Below, piece after piece: positions 18,619 through 27,637 of a stretch of DNA of 64,000 nucleotides. Source of the DNA: Actinophytocola xinjiangensis (lineage in GTDB: Bacteria; Actinomycetota; Actinomycetes; Mycobacteriales; Pseudonocardiaceae); assembly GCF_001921215.1 (NCBI RefSeq), contig NZ_MSIF01000027.1, positions 1-64,000 on the forward strand, read 5' to 3'. The position numbers and the translations under genes were made by a program. Every line of letters begins with the position of its first letter. Position 1 is the first letter of the stretch. The notes under the pieces were generated by a model. That model was not told the origin of the DNA. It did not search any database and saw only the letters and a program-made list of their open reading frames with translations.

Positions 18619-18644
18619 GGGGGGTGGGGCTGGCCCCACCCCCC
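18619..18644 (+). terminator. GC-rich hairpin terminator after the lectin gene
   Basis: A perfect 11-bp stem (18619-18629 with 18634-18644) with a CTGG loop begins 15 bp after the lectin stop. It is followed only by TT, so it would be the U-poor terminator type common in actinomycetes. Confidence 0.75.
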
Positions 18645-18726
18645 TTCCGGTGGCGCGCCGGATGTTCCGCACCGCCGCGTTGAAGAAAACTTCTTGCCGG
18701 ATCCCCACCAGGTAAGGAGATGACGG

Positions 18727-19833
18727 ATGCGTGCGAGGAAGACCCGGATGGTCGCGGGCTCGGTGGCGTTGGCGATCGGACTCGGGTGTGTGAGTGCCGG
18801 GACCGTGGCCGCGCAGCCACGCGACGACCACGCCGACACCCAGGCGCTCATCGACGGCTACGTCGACCGGGGCGTGCCGGGGGCGATGGTGTTCGCCAGG
18901 GACGGGCGCCGGTCGTGGTCGGTCACCAGCGGGACCAGCCGGCTCGGGGTCGACGACCCGATCCGGCCGTGGGACCGGGTGCGGGTGGCCAGCAACACCA
19001 AGATGTTCGTGTCGGTGGTGACGTTGCAGCTCGTCGGCGAGGGGAAGATCGAGCTGGACGCGCCGATCGAGCGGTACCTGCCCGGCCTGGTGTCGGGCAA
19101 CGGGTACGACGGCAACCGGATCACCGTCCGGCAGCTGCTCCAGCACACCAGCGGGATGGACGACTACGTCGCGGACCTGATGGCCGACCCCGTCGGCAAC
19201 AACCGGCCGTGGGCGCCGGAGGAGCTGGTGGCGCTCGGCCTGTCCCACCCGCCGCTGTTCGAGCCGGGCACCGACTGGGCCTACTCCAACACCGGCTACG
19301 TCGTGCTCGGCCTGCTGATCGAGAAGATCACCGGCAACAGCACCCGCGACGAGATCGACGACCGGATCGTCAAGCCGCACTGGCTGTTCCAGACCGAACT
19401 GCCCCGCTCCGGCGACGTGCACATCAGCGGCCCGCACGCCCACGGCTACTTCGCCTTCCCCGGCCAGCCGGTCATGGACATCACCGACTTCGAACCCAGC
19501 ATGGCCAGCTTCTCCGGCAGCATGGTGTCCTCCGGGCTGGACATGACCCGGTTCGTGCGGGCGCTGGTCGAGGGCAGGGTGCTCGCGCCGGAGCTGCTCA
19601 AGGAGATGCGGGCCACCATCCCGGTGGAGTACGGCGAGTACGGCCTTGGCCTGGTCAGCTACACCACGCCCTGCGGGGAGCAGGCGTGGGGGCACAGCGG
19701 CAACATCGTCGGCTACGACTCGTTCACCGCCGCCACCGAGGACGGCCGGTCGGCCTTCGCGGTGGCCAACGGACGGGACACCGCCGGTGACGCGGTTGAC
19801 CTGCGGGAGGCGGTCAACTCGGCCCTGTGCTGA
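18727..19833 (+). CDS. secreted serine hydrolase, class C beta-lactamase/DD-peptidase fold
   Basis: Penicillin-binding-protein-like hydrolase, 368 aa, with a Sec signal peptide (cleavage near VAAQ, about residue 30). All three active-site elements are present: SNTK (Ser89, Lys92), YSN (Tyr186) and HSG (His323) in place of KTG. This combination is typical of the D-alanyl-D-alanine carboxypeptidase/esterase-like group rather than true AmpC. The ATG at 18727 has GGAG 8 bases upstream. It has its own terminator. The substrate (cell-wall peptide, beta-lactam or ester) cannot be told. Confidence 0.9.
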   Translation: MRARKTRMVAGSVALAIGLGCVSAGTVAAQPRDDHADTQALIDGYVDRGVPGAMVFARDGRRSWSVTSGTSRLGVDDPIRPWDRVRVASNTKMFVSVVTLQLVGEGKIELDAPIERYLPGLVSGNGYDGNRITVRQLLQHTSGMDDYVADLMADPVGNNRPWAPEELVALGLSHPPLFEPGTDWAYSNTGYVVLGLLIEKITGNSTRDEIDDRIVKPHWLFQTELPRSGDVHISGPHAHGYFAFPGQPVMDITDFEPSMASFSGSMVSSGLDMTRFVRALVEGRVLAPELLKEMRATIPVEYGEYGLGLVSYTTPCGEQAWGHSGNIVGYDSFTAATEDGRSAFAVANGRDTAGDAVDLREAVNSALC

Positions 19834-19849
19834 GAAAGAAGGGGGAAAC

Positions 19850-19881
19850 GGGTGGGGCCCTCGGGAGGGAGGGCCCCACCC
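19850..19881. terminator. bidirectional terminator between convergent genes
   Basis: A perfect 13-bp inverted repeat (19850-19862 and 19869-19881) with a 6-base loop lies between the stop of the serine hydrolase and the stop of the opposite-strand permease, so it can serve both transcripts. Confidence 0.85.
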
Positions 19882-19883
19882 GC

Positions 19884-21197
19884 TCACGCGCGCATGACCG
19901 TGGCGATCGGGATCCGCGCCGCCCGGATCGCCGGGATCAGCCCGCCGAGGATCCCAGCGACCAGCCCGGCGATCACCCCGGCCACGCCCGCCTCCCACGG
20001 GAAGGCGACGTTGGCCAGGAACGGTTCCCGGGACGCGAACAGCCGGCTGGCGGCCTCCAGGCCGACCACGCCGGCGCCGATCGCCGCCGCGGCGGTCAGC
20101 AGGCCGGTCAGCAGGGTCTCGGCCAGCACGATGCCGGCCAGCAGGAACCTCGGGGTGCCGACCGCGCGGCGCAGCGCGAACTCCTCGACCCGCTCCCCCA
20201 CCGTGGCCAGCCCGACGTTGAGGATGCCGGCCACGCCGATCAGCAGCACCAACGCCGCCATGCCGAGGAAGATCCAGCGCATCAACGAGATCTGGCTGCC
20301 CATCTGTTCGAGCGAGTCGATCGTCTCGACCTGGAACTCGGTCGGGATGTCGTTGGCGGCGAAGCGCGACCTGAGGATCTGCTCCAGGTCGGTCGCGGTC
20401 GGCGAGGCCAGCAGTTCGATCCCGCCGCCGTAGTTCGGGTCGGACAGGCCGGCCGGCTCGGTCCAGTTCAGCAGTTCGTCGGCGCGCACGTAGGCCGTCG
20501 GGCCCCAGCCGCCGTCGTCGACCACGCCGACGATCAGCGGGGTCGGGTTGGCCGACGCCCCGGTGATCCGCATCTCCGCCGGCACGCTGTAGGCGGCGAA
20601 CGCCTCCGCCGCGTGCTTGTTGATCACCAGCCGGGGGGCGAGCGACGGCGCCGAGTCGAAGTCGACGAACTCGCCGGACTCCAACCGGAAGGGCCGGAAC
20701 TCGCGTACGTCGCCGGTGATCCCGATCAGGCTCAGCTCGACCGCCTGCCCGACCGGCTTGGGCTCGTCGTCCTGCTCGGACTGTTCGACGCAGTTGCCGT
20801 GGTCGTCGCAGACCATCTGGGGCGGGGGGCCGTAGCCGGCCTGGTCGATCGGCACGCCGCCCTCGTTGACCGGCCGCAGCCCCGGCTCGCCGATGATCGC
20901 CTGGGCACGGGTCATGGCGACCGCGTCGTCGCGGCCGGCGACCGCGTCCAGGGTGATCGCCGAGGCGCCCTGCTCGGACGGCAGGTACATCAGCAGCGTG
21001 CCGTCCTTGCCGCGCTGCAACTCCAGGTCGGCCAGCAGCGCGCGCTGCGCGATCACCGACCCGGCCTGCACGGTCACCACCGCGAGCACCCCGAGGAACA
21101 GGCTGACCATCGACAACAGCGTGCGCAGCTTGCGGGCCCGGATGCCCTGCAGGCCGATGATCAGCGAGGACCGCAGCCGCCCGGAGAGCCGGATCAC
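19884..21197 (-). CDS. MacB/FtsX-type ABC transporter permease
   Basis: Membrane permease, 437 aa, with the MacB topology: one N-terminal transmembrane helix (about 28-48), a large extracytoplasmic domain (about 50-305) and three C-terminal helices (about 310-330, 355-378 and 400-425). The Arg/Ala-rich GERVEEFALRRAVGTPR loop is the FtsX-domain coupling region. The GTG start overlaps the stop of the ATPase gene by 4 bp. With the adaptor and ATPase genes it forms a tripartite mechanotransmission-type exporter, perhaps for a peptide, lipid or antibiotic. Confidence 0.88.
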   Translation of the reverse strand: MIRLSGRLRSSLIIGLQGIRARKLRTLLSMVSLFLGVLAVVTVQAGSVIAQRALLADLELQRGKDGTLLMYLPSEQGASAITLDAVAGRDDAVAMTRAQAIIGEPGLRPVNEGGVPIDQAGYGPPPQMVCDDHGNCVEQSEQDDEPKPVGQAVELSLIGITGDVREFRPFRLESGEFVDFDSAPSLAPRLVINKHAAEAFAAYSVPAEMRITGASANPTPLIVGVVDDGGWGPTAYVRADELLNWTEPAGLSDPNYGGGIELLASPTATDLEQILRSRFAANDIPTEFQVETIDSLEQMGSQISLMRWIFLGMAALVLLIGVAGILNVGLATVGERVEEFALRRAVGTPRFLLAGIVLAETLLTGLLTAAAAIGAGVVGLEAASRLFASREPFLANVAFPWEAGVAGVIAGLVAGILGGLIPAIRAARIPIATVMRA

Positions 21198-21865
21198 GCG
21201 AGCACCCCGTCGGTCAGCCGGGCGACCCGGCTCATCTTGGCCGCGTGGTCCCGGTCGTGGGTGACCAGCACCAGCGCGCAGCCCTCGTCGGTGGTGGCGC
21301 GCAACGCCTCCACCACGAGGTTGCCGGTGTCGGTGTCCAGCGCGCCGGTCGGCTCGTCGGCCAGCAGGATCTTCGGGCGGCGGACCAGCGCGCGGGCGAT
21401 CGCCACCCGCTGCTGCTCCCCGCCGGACAGGCGCGGCGGTTTGTGCCGGGCCAGGTGGCCGATCTCCAGTCGCTCCAACGCCTCCATCGCGGTGGTGCGG
21501 CGTTTGCGACGTGGCAGCCAGCCCTGGCCGTTGACCAGTGCCATCGACACGTTCTGCAGCGCGGTGAGGTGCTTGAGCAGGAAGAATCGCTGGAACACGA
21601 ACCCGAACTCGGCGCTGCGCAGCGCGGCCGCCCGCCGCTCCGGGACACGGGTGATGTCCTTGCCGCCCAACAGGTACTGGCCGCCGTCAGGGCGGTCGAA
21701 CAGGCCGATCAGGCTCAGCAGCGTGCTCTTGCCCGACCCGGAGCGGCCCAGCACCGCGACGCTCTCCCCCGGCTCCAGCGTCAGGTCGACCCCGGACAGG
21801 ATGGTGCGCGCCTCGTCCTGGCCCCGCAACGTCTTGGTGACGCCGGTGAGCTGGATGAGGGTCAC
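21194..21865 (-). CDS. LolD/MacB-type ABC transporter ATP-binding protein
   Basis: Cytoplasmic ATPase of 223 aa driving the adjacent permease. Walker A is GRSGSGKS (residues 40-47), the signature is LSGGEQQ, Walker B is ILLADEPTGALD, and the switch His is in LVTHD. I choose the GTG at 21865 because it gives the family N-terminus and overlaps the adaptor stop by 4 bp (GTGA). The whole operon is coupled: adaptor, ATPase, permease. Confidence 0.92.
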   Translation of the reverse strand: MTLIQLTGVTKTLRGQDEARTILSGVDLTLEPGESVAVLGRSGSGKSTLLSLIGLFDRPDGGQYLLGGKDITRVPERRAAALRSAEFGFVFQRFFLLKHLTALQNVSMALVNGQGWLPRRKRRTTAMEALERLEIGHLARHKPPRLSGGEQQRVAIARALVRRPKILLADEPTGALDTDTGNLVVEALRATTDEGCALVLVTHDRDHAAKMSRVARLTDGVLA

Positions 21866-22857
21866 TTCTGCTCCCCCTGGGCCGGCGCGGGCGGCAGGTC
21901 GGGGCCGGGAACCGTGATGGTCTCGGTGCCGGTCAGGCCCGAGCGGATCTGCACGACCTTGCCGTCGGTGAGTCCCAGTTCGACCTCGACGATCCGGCGG
22001 CTGCCGTCGTCCTCGACGACCTCGACCTGCCCGCTGCCCTGTCCGCCGGCGACCGCCTCGACCGGGACGACGAGCGCGTCCTTGGCCTGCTGGGTGACCA
22101 CGTCGAGGGTGACCGCCGCGCCGTTGATCAGCTTGACCTTGGGCGGCGCGGTGCACACCAGGCGCATCCCGGTCGGCTCCGAGCCGGTGGCGCCCGGGTC
22201 CTGCTCCTGCTCGGGCGGCGGCAACGTGGTCGGGCCGGCACCCGGATCGGGTTGTTCGCCGGCCGGTGGCTCCGGCGGGGCGGGCGGGGCGGGGACGGTG
22301 CCGGCGGGCAGGGCGGCGATCGTGCCCAGCGCCGTGCAGGGGAACGGCCCGGGGCCGTTCTTGATCTGCGCGCGCACCGAGGCCAGCCCGTCGGTGATCC
22401 GGTAGGCCTGCGAGCCGTCGATGTCGGCGACGATGCCGTAGCCGACGAGTTCGACGGTGGCCACCGGCATCCCGGCGGTGACCGTGTCCTTGTCCTCGAC
22501 CAGCCGCCCGGCGAACGTGGAGCCGGCCGGTGCCTCGAACCAGTGCGGCTCGCCGTCCTTCCACACCGAGCCGACGCGGAACGCCTTGGTCGGCGGCTCG
22601 GGCTCGGCGATGCGGCTGAGGAACCGGACCTGGCCGGCGGCGGGGGCGACCAGGCCGACGACCGGGTTCATCGTCACCACGCCGTCGAGGGTGATCGAGT
22701 TGGCGAGGTCCTGGCGGCTCGGCTGGACCGTGGTCATCGCCGTGCCGCGCGGCGCGAGCTCCGGGTTCTGTGCTTCTGGCCCCGGCGACGTACAGGAACT
22801 CACGGTGACGGCGCACAGTGCCGCCACACCTAACCGGACGAGGACGCGTTTCTCCAC
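21862..22857 (-). CDS. lipoprotein membrane-fusion/adaptor protein of the exporter
   Basis: Extracytoplasmic adaptor, 331 aa. A lipobox-like VTVSSC places the acylated cysteine at residue 22. HlyD/RND-adaptor-type beta segments flank a Pro-rich stretch (about 190-235) that replaces the usual helical hairpin. In monoderm actinomycetes such adaptors bind a peptidoglycan- or membrane-facing ligand rather than TolC. The GTG start has GGAGG upstream. First gene of the operon. Confidence 0.8.
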   Translation of the reverse strand: MEKRVLVRLGVAALCAVTVSSCTSPGPEAQNPELAPRGTAMTTVQPSRQDLANSITLDGVVTMNPVVGLVAPAAGQVRFLSRIAEPEPPTKAFRVGSVWKDGEPHWFEAPAGSTFAGRLVEDKDTVTAGMPVATVELVGYGIVADIDGSQAYRITDGLASVRAQIKNGPGPFPCTALGTIAALPAGTVPAPPAPPEPPAGEQPDPGAGPTTLPPPEQEQDPGATGSEPTGMRLVCTAPPKVKLINGAAVTLDVVTQQAKDALVVPVEAVAGGQGSGQVEVVEDDGSRRIVEVELGLTDGKVVQIRSGLTGTETITVPGPDLPPAPAQGEQK

Positions 22858-23033
22858 CCCAGACCTCCGCTGATCTCTCAGGAGTTGTGTTGACCGTTAG
22901 GACGCCGGCCCCGACCAGGCGTTGCCTGTTTGCGCAGACTTCGCACAGACGGAGTCTCCTCCTGCCGAATCGGCGGTTAGTGTCGAGGTCACCGGTGCCG
23001 GCTTTCCCTTCCCTGCTGCCACGGGAGAAATGC

Positions 23034-23969
23034 GTGAGCACATCGAGCATTCAGTCGCGTCCGGACAAATCCGGTGTGGACCCGACGGTTCCGCCGCGGC
23101 GTTGGCTGGTCGTCGGACTGGCCTCACTGGCCGGTTTCCTGCTGACCATTCTGTGGTCGGCGAAGTTCGTCGACGGCGTGATCGGCGACAACGTGGCGAA
23201 CACGCTGCTGGGCCACGACGCGGAGAACACCGAGATCACCGGGGTCGCCGCCGGGATCGCGTTCGCGTTCGTGACCGGCCTGGCCGGCACGTTCACCGCG
23301 TGCAACATCGCCGTGTTCGGCACGATGGCGCCGATCCTGGGCAGGGCACCGGGGTGGCGCGACCGCACGCGGGCGACGATGGGGCCGCTGCTGTGGCTGA
23401 CCGTCGGGCTGGTGACGGTCTCGGCGGTCTACGGCGCGATCGTCGGGTTCGTCGGGACCTCGATGCCGCAGTTCTCCACCGCGCAGAACGTGCCGGGTGA
23501 GCTGTCGGCGCGCAGCGTCCAGTCGATGATCGTGTTCGGGCTGATCGGGCTGGCGATGCTCTACCTGGGTCTGGCGGCGCTCAAGATCGTGCCCGACCCG
23601 TTCGACGGGCGGGACCGGGCGCGGATGATCTTCCTGGGCGTGCTGGTCGGCGGTTTCCTGATCGGCCGGCCGTTCCCGCTGTTCCGGCACATGTTCCGCG
23701 ACGCCGCCGAGCGCGGTGACCCGCTGTACGGGGCGGGCGCGTTCGTCCTCCAGTCGGTGGGCAACGTGGTGGTGATGGCGCTGCTGCTGGTGCTGGTCGC
23801 CGCGGTGTTCGGCGGCCGGATCGCCCGCTGGCTGGGGGCGCGGCCGCATCGCGCGGTGGTGCTGACCGCCGCCGGGCTGATCGTCGCCGGGGTGTTCACG
23901 TTCCTGTACTGGGACGTGCGGCTGCTGGCCAACCGCGACCTCATCTGGTATCCGAGGCTGTGGCGCTGA
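23034..23969 (+). CDS. multi-pass membrane protein, possibly CcdA/DsbD-like
   Basis: A 311-aa protein with about seven to eight hydrophobic segments. A Gly/Thr-rich helix with a single cysteine, GLAGTFTACNIAVFG, sits early in the protein and recalls the transmembrane cysteine helices of the CcdA/DsbD electron carriers, but the usual second cysteine is not evident, so function is open. I choose the GTG at 23034 because GGGAG precedes it. It is divergent from the exporter operon and precedes a TauE-like exporter. Confidence 0.75.
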   Translation: MSTSSIQSRPDKSGVDPTVPPRRWLVVGLASLAGFLLTILWSAKFVDGVIGDNVANTLLGHDAENTEITGVAAGIAFAFVTGLAGTFTACNIAVFGTMAPILGRAPGWRDRTRATMGPLLWLTVGLVTVSAVYGAIVGFVGTSMPQFSTAQNVPGELSARSVQSMIVFGLIGLAMLYLGLAALKIVPDPFDGRDRARMIFLGVLVGGFLIGRPFPLFRHMFRDAAERGDPLYGAGAFVLQSVGNVVVMALLLVLVAAVFGGRIARWLGARPHRAVVLTAAGLIVAGVFTFLYWDVRLLANRDLIWYPRLWR

Positions 23970-24123
23970 GCGACACCGTACGCACATCGTTGCTCACTTT
24001 CAGCTAGTTCGGGGTTACGCTTCCACCGAGGCGTTCCGCAATGTGGTCTCCCTTTGCCACAGCGTGAAAAAGGTGCACGATCTGGTGAACCCGGATCCGA
24101 CCCGACCCCGACAAGGTGGAGCG

Positions 24124-25044
24124 ATGCGACAGCTCGTCCTGCTGGCCCTGGTGGGCCTCGGCGCCCAGCTCGTCGACGGCGCCCTCGGCATGGCCTACGG
24201 CGTGACATCGACAACCCTGCTGCTGGCGATCGGGACCAACCCCGCCGCCGCGTCCGCGACGGTGCACCTGGCCGAGATCGGCACCACGCTGGTCTCCGGC
24301 CTGGCCCACTGGCGCTTCGGCAACGTCGACTGGAAGGTGGTCGCCAAGATCGGCATCCCGGGGGCGGTCGGGGCGTTCGCCGGGGCGACGTTCCTGTCCG
24401 GGCTCTCGACCGAGACCGCCGCCCCGGTGATGTCGATCATCCTGCTCAGCCTCGGGCTCTACATCCTGGTCCGGTTCACCAGCTTCGGCCTGCCCAAGCA
24501 CAACCTGGGCAAGCCGCTGCGCAAGCGCTTCCTCGCCCCGCTGGGCCTGGTCGCCGGCTTCGTCGACTCCACCGGGGGCGGCGGCTGGGGCCCGGTGGGC
24601 ACCCCGGCGATCCTGGCCAGCGGCCGGCTGGAGCCGCGCAAGACCATCGGGTCCATCGACACCAGCGAGTTCCTGGTCGCGGTCGCCGCGAGCATCGGGT
24701 TCTTCGTCGGACTGGGGTCCGAGGGCATCGACGCCGGCTGGGTGTTCGCGCTGCTGATCGGCGGGGTGATCGCCGCGCCGATCGCCGCGTGGCTGGTGCG
24801 CCACGTCCCGCCGCGCGTCCTCGGGTCGGCGGTCGGCGGGATCATCATCCTGACCAACACCCGGACCCTGCTGCGCAGCGACTGGATCGACGCCTCCGAC
24901 GGCGTGCGCAACATCTTCTACATCGTGATCTTCCTGGTCTGGGCGGCGGCGCTGGCCTACTCGATCCGCGCGTACCTGGCCGAGCGCCGCGAGGAGCGGG
25001 CGGCGACCAGCGACAAGGAGACCGAGCCGGAGGGTGTCGCCTAG
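24124..25044 (+). CDS. sulfite exporter TauE/SafE-family permease
   Basis: Membrane permease, 306 aa, about eight transmembrane helices in two TauE repeats. Family motifs are visible: QLVDGALGMAYG at the start and GFVDSTGGGGWGPVGTP at the start of the second half. Members export sulfite, sulfoacetate or other organosulfur anions; the substrate is not identifiable here. The ATG at 24124 follows GGTGG. It ends 4 bp inside the opposite-strand membrane protein gene. Confidence 0.9.
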   Translation: MRQLVLLALVGLGAQLVDGALGMAYGVTSTTLLLAIGTNPAAASATVHLAEIGTTLVSGLAHWRFGNVDWKVVAKIGIPGAVGAFAGATFLSGLSTETAAPVMSIILLSLGLYILVRFTSFGLPKHNLGKPLRKRFLAPLGLVAGFVDSTGGGGWGPVGTPAILASGRLEPRKTIGSIDTSEFLVAVAASIGFFVGLGSEGIDAGWVFALLIGGVIAAPIAAWLVRHVPPRVLGSAVGGIIILTNTRTLLRSDWIDASDGVRNIFYIVIFLVWAAALAYSIRAYLAERREERAATSDKETEPEGVA

Positions 25045-25592
25045 CGCGGCTGGCCGCGCCAGTCGGCCGGGTGCAGCCGGGCCGCGAGCAGGGCGGCCAC
25101 CCCGCCGACGGTGAAGGCGAACGTGGCCGGGGAGAACGCGCTCATCCGGCCATCGAAGTGCCCGGCCAGGACCAGGATCATCAGCCAGGCCACCGCGCAC
25201 AGCACCAGCAGCACGGTCCCGCAGATCCGGGCGAAGCGCACCGGGCCCGGCCCGACGTCCGAGGCGAACAGCCGCAGCAGGGCGACCAGCGCGACCAGGA
25301 TGACCAGCGCGAAGGTCGCCGTCACCAGCGCGGCCATCGCGGCCTCGTCGCGGAACGGGCCGTTGCCGCCCTCGCGCAGGCTCACGGCGGCCGGGAGCAG
25401 CGCGATCGAGTCGTCGGGCTCGTCGGTGGTGGCCACCAGGAACGGCAGGACGTAGCCGAGCACGATGGCGACCGCGCCGACCGACACCACCGCCCGGAAC
25501 ACGCCCACCTCCAGCCGGTGCACCCGGTCGGCCAGCGCGTACAGCTGGTGCCGCAGTTCCTTGACCCGGTCCTCGTCGGTCTTCCCGTCCAC
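25041..25592 (-). CDS. hypothetical four-helix membrane protein
   Basis: A 183-aa protein. A short charged N-terminus with a likely coiled-coil segment (about 5-30) is followed by four hydrophobic helices (about 33-53, 85-107, 120-142 and 150-170) with a small extracytoplasmic loop. No family recognised. It overlaps the convergent TauE-like gene by 4 bp at the stops. Confidence 0.7.
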   Translation of the reverse strand: MDGKTDEDRVKELRHQLYALADRVHRLEVGVFRAVVSVGAVAIVLGYVLPFLVATTDEPDDSIALLPAAVSLREGGNGPFRDEAAMAALVTATFALVILVALVALLRLFASDVGPGPVRFARICGTVLLVLCAVAWLMILVLAGHFDGRMSAFSPATFAFTVGGVAALLAARLHPADWRGQPR

Positions 25593-25673
25593 AGCCGCCT
25601 CCCGTGCTCCGTTCCGGGAGGGTAGGCCGGCGCGGGCCGGGAGTGGGCCGGTTCGGCCGAACCCGGACCGTAC

Positions 25674-27308
25674 TCAGATCGTGGCGGCCACCGCCTGACG
25701 CGCGGTTCGGGCGTCCGGCGCGTCGACGGCGATCCTGGCCAGCTCGGCGCACCGTTCGAGCGTGACGCCCGCGAGGCTGGCCCGCACCGCCGGCACGCTC
25801 GGCGCCGACATGGACAGGCTGGTGACGCCCAGGCCGACGAACACCAGCGCCAGCAGCGGGTCCCCGGCCGCCTCGCCGCAGACACCGACGGGTTTGCCGG
25901 CCTCACGGCCGGCGGCCGCGCAGGTGGCGACCAGGTCCAGGACGGCCGGCTGCCACGGGTCGAGCAGGTCGGCCAGGTCGCTGCTCATCCGGTCGGCGGC
26001 CAGCGTGTACTGGCTGAGGTCGTTGGTGCCGATGCTGACGAAGTCGACGTGGTCGAGCAGCCGCCGGGCGTGCAGCGCGGCCGCCGGGACCTCGACCATC
26101 GCGCCGGCCACCGCCAGCCCGGCGGCCCGCACCGCCTGGGCGAACCCGGCGGCCTCGGCCGGGGTGGCGACCATCGGGGCCATCACCCAGACCTGGGCGT
26201 CGGTGGCCGAGGCGGCGCCGGCGATGGCGGTGAGCTGGTCGGTGAGCACCGTCGGGTTGGCGCGCGCGACCCGCAGCCCGCGCACGCCCAGCGCCGGGTT
26301 CTCCTCCTGCGCCAACCCCAGGTAGGGCAGGGGTTTGTCGGCGCCGGCGTCCAGGGTCCGCACGACGACGCGGCGCTGCCCGAGCGCGGCGAACAGCTCG
26401 GTGTAGGCGGCCTGCTGCTCGGCGACCGTCGGCGCCGAGGTGCGGCCGAGGAACAGGAACTCGGTGCGGAACAGGCCGACGCCCTCGGCGTCGTCGGTCA
26501 GGTCGGCGGCGCCGCCGACGTTGAGCAGCAGCGGGACCGGGTGGCCGTCGGCCGTGCGGCCGGGACCGGTCAGCGCGGCGAGCCGGGCGCGGTCGGCGGC
26601 TGCCCGCTCGCGGATCCCGGCGGCCTCGCCCGGGTCGATCACGGTGACCTGGCCGGTGGTGCCGTCGACGGACACCACCGTCGCGTCGGCCAGGGTGACC
26701 ACGTCCGGGCAGCCGACCACCGCCGGCAGGCCCATGGCCCTGGCCAGGATGGCGGTGTGGCTGGTCGGGCCGCCGCGCCGGGTGACGATCGCCAGCACGT
26801 CGGCCGGGTCCAGCACGGCCGTGTCGGCCGGCGAGAGGTCCTCGGCGGTCAACACGAACGGCTCGCCGGGGCTGGGCAGGCCGGGCATCGGCTCGCCAAG
26901 CAGGTCGGCGACCGCGCGGTCGCCGATGTCGGCCAGGTCGGCCGCCCGCTCGGCGAAGTACCCGCCGAGCTGGGCGAAGGTCTCCCGCTGCTCGGCGATC
27001 GCCTCGGTGATCGCCCACGCCGCCGCCGACCCCCGCGCCACCCGCGCGGCGACGGCCGTGGCCAGGGTCGAGTCGGCGGCCATCATCGCCTGGGTCTCCA
27101 GCACCTCGGCCGCCGCGCCGCTCACCGACGCGGCCCGCGCCCGGAGCGCGGCGGCCACCCCGGCCAGCGCGGACCGGGCGGCGGCGACCTCGGCGTCGGG
27201 GTCGGTGACCGGCGGCGCCACCTCCGGCAGGGCCGGCGGCGGGGCCAGCCGGAACACCGGGCCGGCGCTACGGCCGGGGCTGACCCCGATCCCCACCAGC
27301 TCAGGCAT
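25674..27308 (-). CDS. ptsI: PTS Enzyme I (phosphoenolpyruvate-protein phosphotransferase)
   Basis: General PTS component that takes phosphate from phosphoenolpyruvate and passes it to HPr. 544 aa. The active-site His184 lies in GGPTSHTAILAR; the C-terminal PEP-binding barrel has GLFRTEFLF, SIGTNDLSQYTLAADR and the catalytic CGEAAGDP. I choose the ATG at 27308, which gives MPELVGIGVSPG, the family start; it overlaps the HPr gene by 8 bp. Placement in a sugar operon means this operon carries its own phosphate relay. Confidence 0.94.
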   Translation of the reverse strand: MPELVGIGVSPGRSAGPVFRLAPPPALPEVAPPVTDPDAEVAAARSALAGVAAALRARAASVSGAAAEVLETQAMMAADSTLATAVAARVARGSAAAWAITEAIAEQRETFAQLGGYFAERAADLADIGDRAVADLLGEPMPGLPSPGEPFVLTAEDLSPADTAVLDPADVLAIVTRRGGPTSHTAILARAMGLPAVVGCPDVVTLADATVVSVDGTTGQVTVIDPGEAAGIRERAAADRARLAALTGPGRTADGHPVPLLLNVGGAADLTDDAEGVGLFRTEFLFLGRTSAPTVAEQQAAYTELFAALGQRRVVVRTLDAGADKPLPYLGLAQEENPALGVRGLRVARANPTVLTDQLTAIAGAASATDAQVWVMAPMVATPAEAAGFAQAVRAAGLAVAGAMVEVPAAALHARRLLDHVDFVSIGTNDLSQYTLAADRMSSDLADLLDPWQPAVLDLVATCAAAGREAGKPVGVCGEAAGDPLLALVFVGLGVTSLSMSAPSVPAVRASLAGVTLERCAELARIAVDAPDARTARQAVAATI

Positions 27309-27582
27309 CGGCCGGCTCGGCGTCCAGGTCGGTGGCCAGGACCTCGACCATGGCGTCCAGGGCGGCCTGCGCGCCCTCGCCGTCGGCCTCGACGGTGACC
27401 GTGTCGCCGCCCTTGGCGCCCAGCGAGAGCACCGCGATGATGCTGGACGCGTCGACCGGCGGTCTGCCGGCGACCCCGATGCGCACCAGCACCGGCTGGG
27501 CCGCGGCGACCCGCACGACGGTCGCCGCCGGGCGCCCGTGCAGTCCGATCCTCGAGCCGACGACGACATCCCTGCTCGGCAT
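27301..27582 (-). CDS. ptsH: PTS phosphocarrier protein HPr
   Basis: Small phosphate carrier between Enzyme I and EIIA, 93 aa from the ATG at 27582, which has GGGAGG upstream. This start places the active-site histidine at position 15 in GLHGRPAA, as in canonical HPr, and a serine at 46 (DASSIIAV). A longer reading from 27603 is in frame but disfavoured. A tail (EPADA) extends past the usual end. Confidence 0.93.
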   Translation of the reverse strand: MPSRDVVVGSRIGLHGRPAATVVRVAAAQPVLVRIGVAGRPPVDASSIIAVLSLGAKGGDTVTVEADGEGAQAALDAMVEVLATDLDAEPADA

Positions 27583-27612
27583 GGGTCCTCCCGCACTCGT
27601 CACGTTTCGGTG

Positions 27613-27637
27613 GTCACGGTTCTGTCGTCACGGTTCT
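27613..27637. repeat. 14-bp tandem repeat across the dehydrogenase stop codon
   Basis: GTCACGGTTCT occurs at 27613-27623 and 27627-27637, with a third degenerate copy just below 27613. Each unit carries a TGA on the minus strand. It resembles the stop-codon duplication at 6201-6234. Confidence 0.7.
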
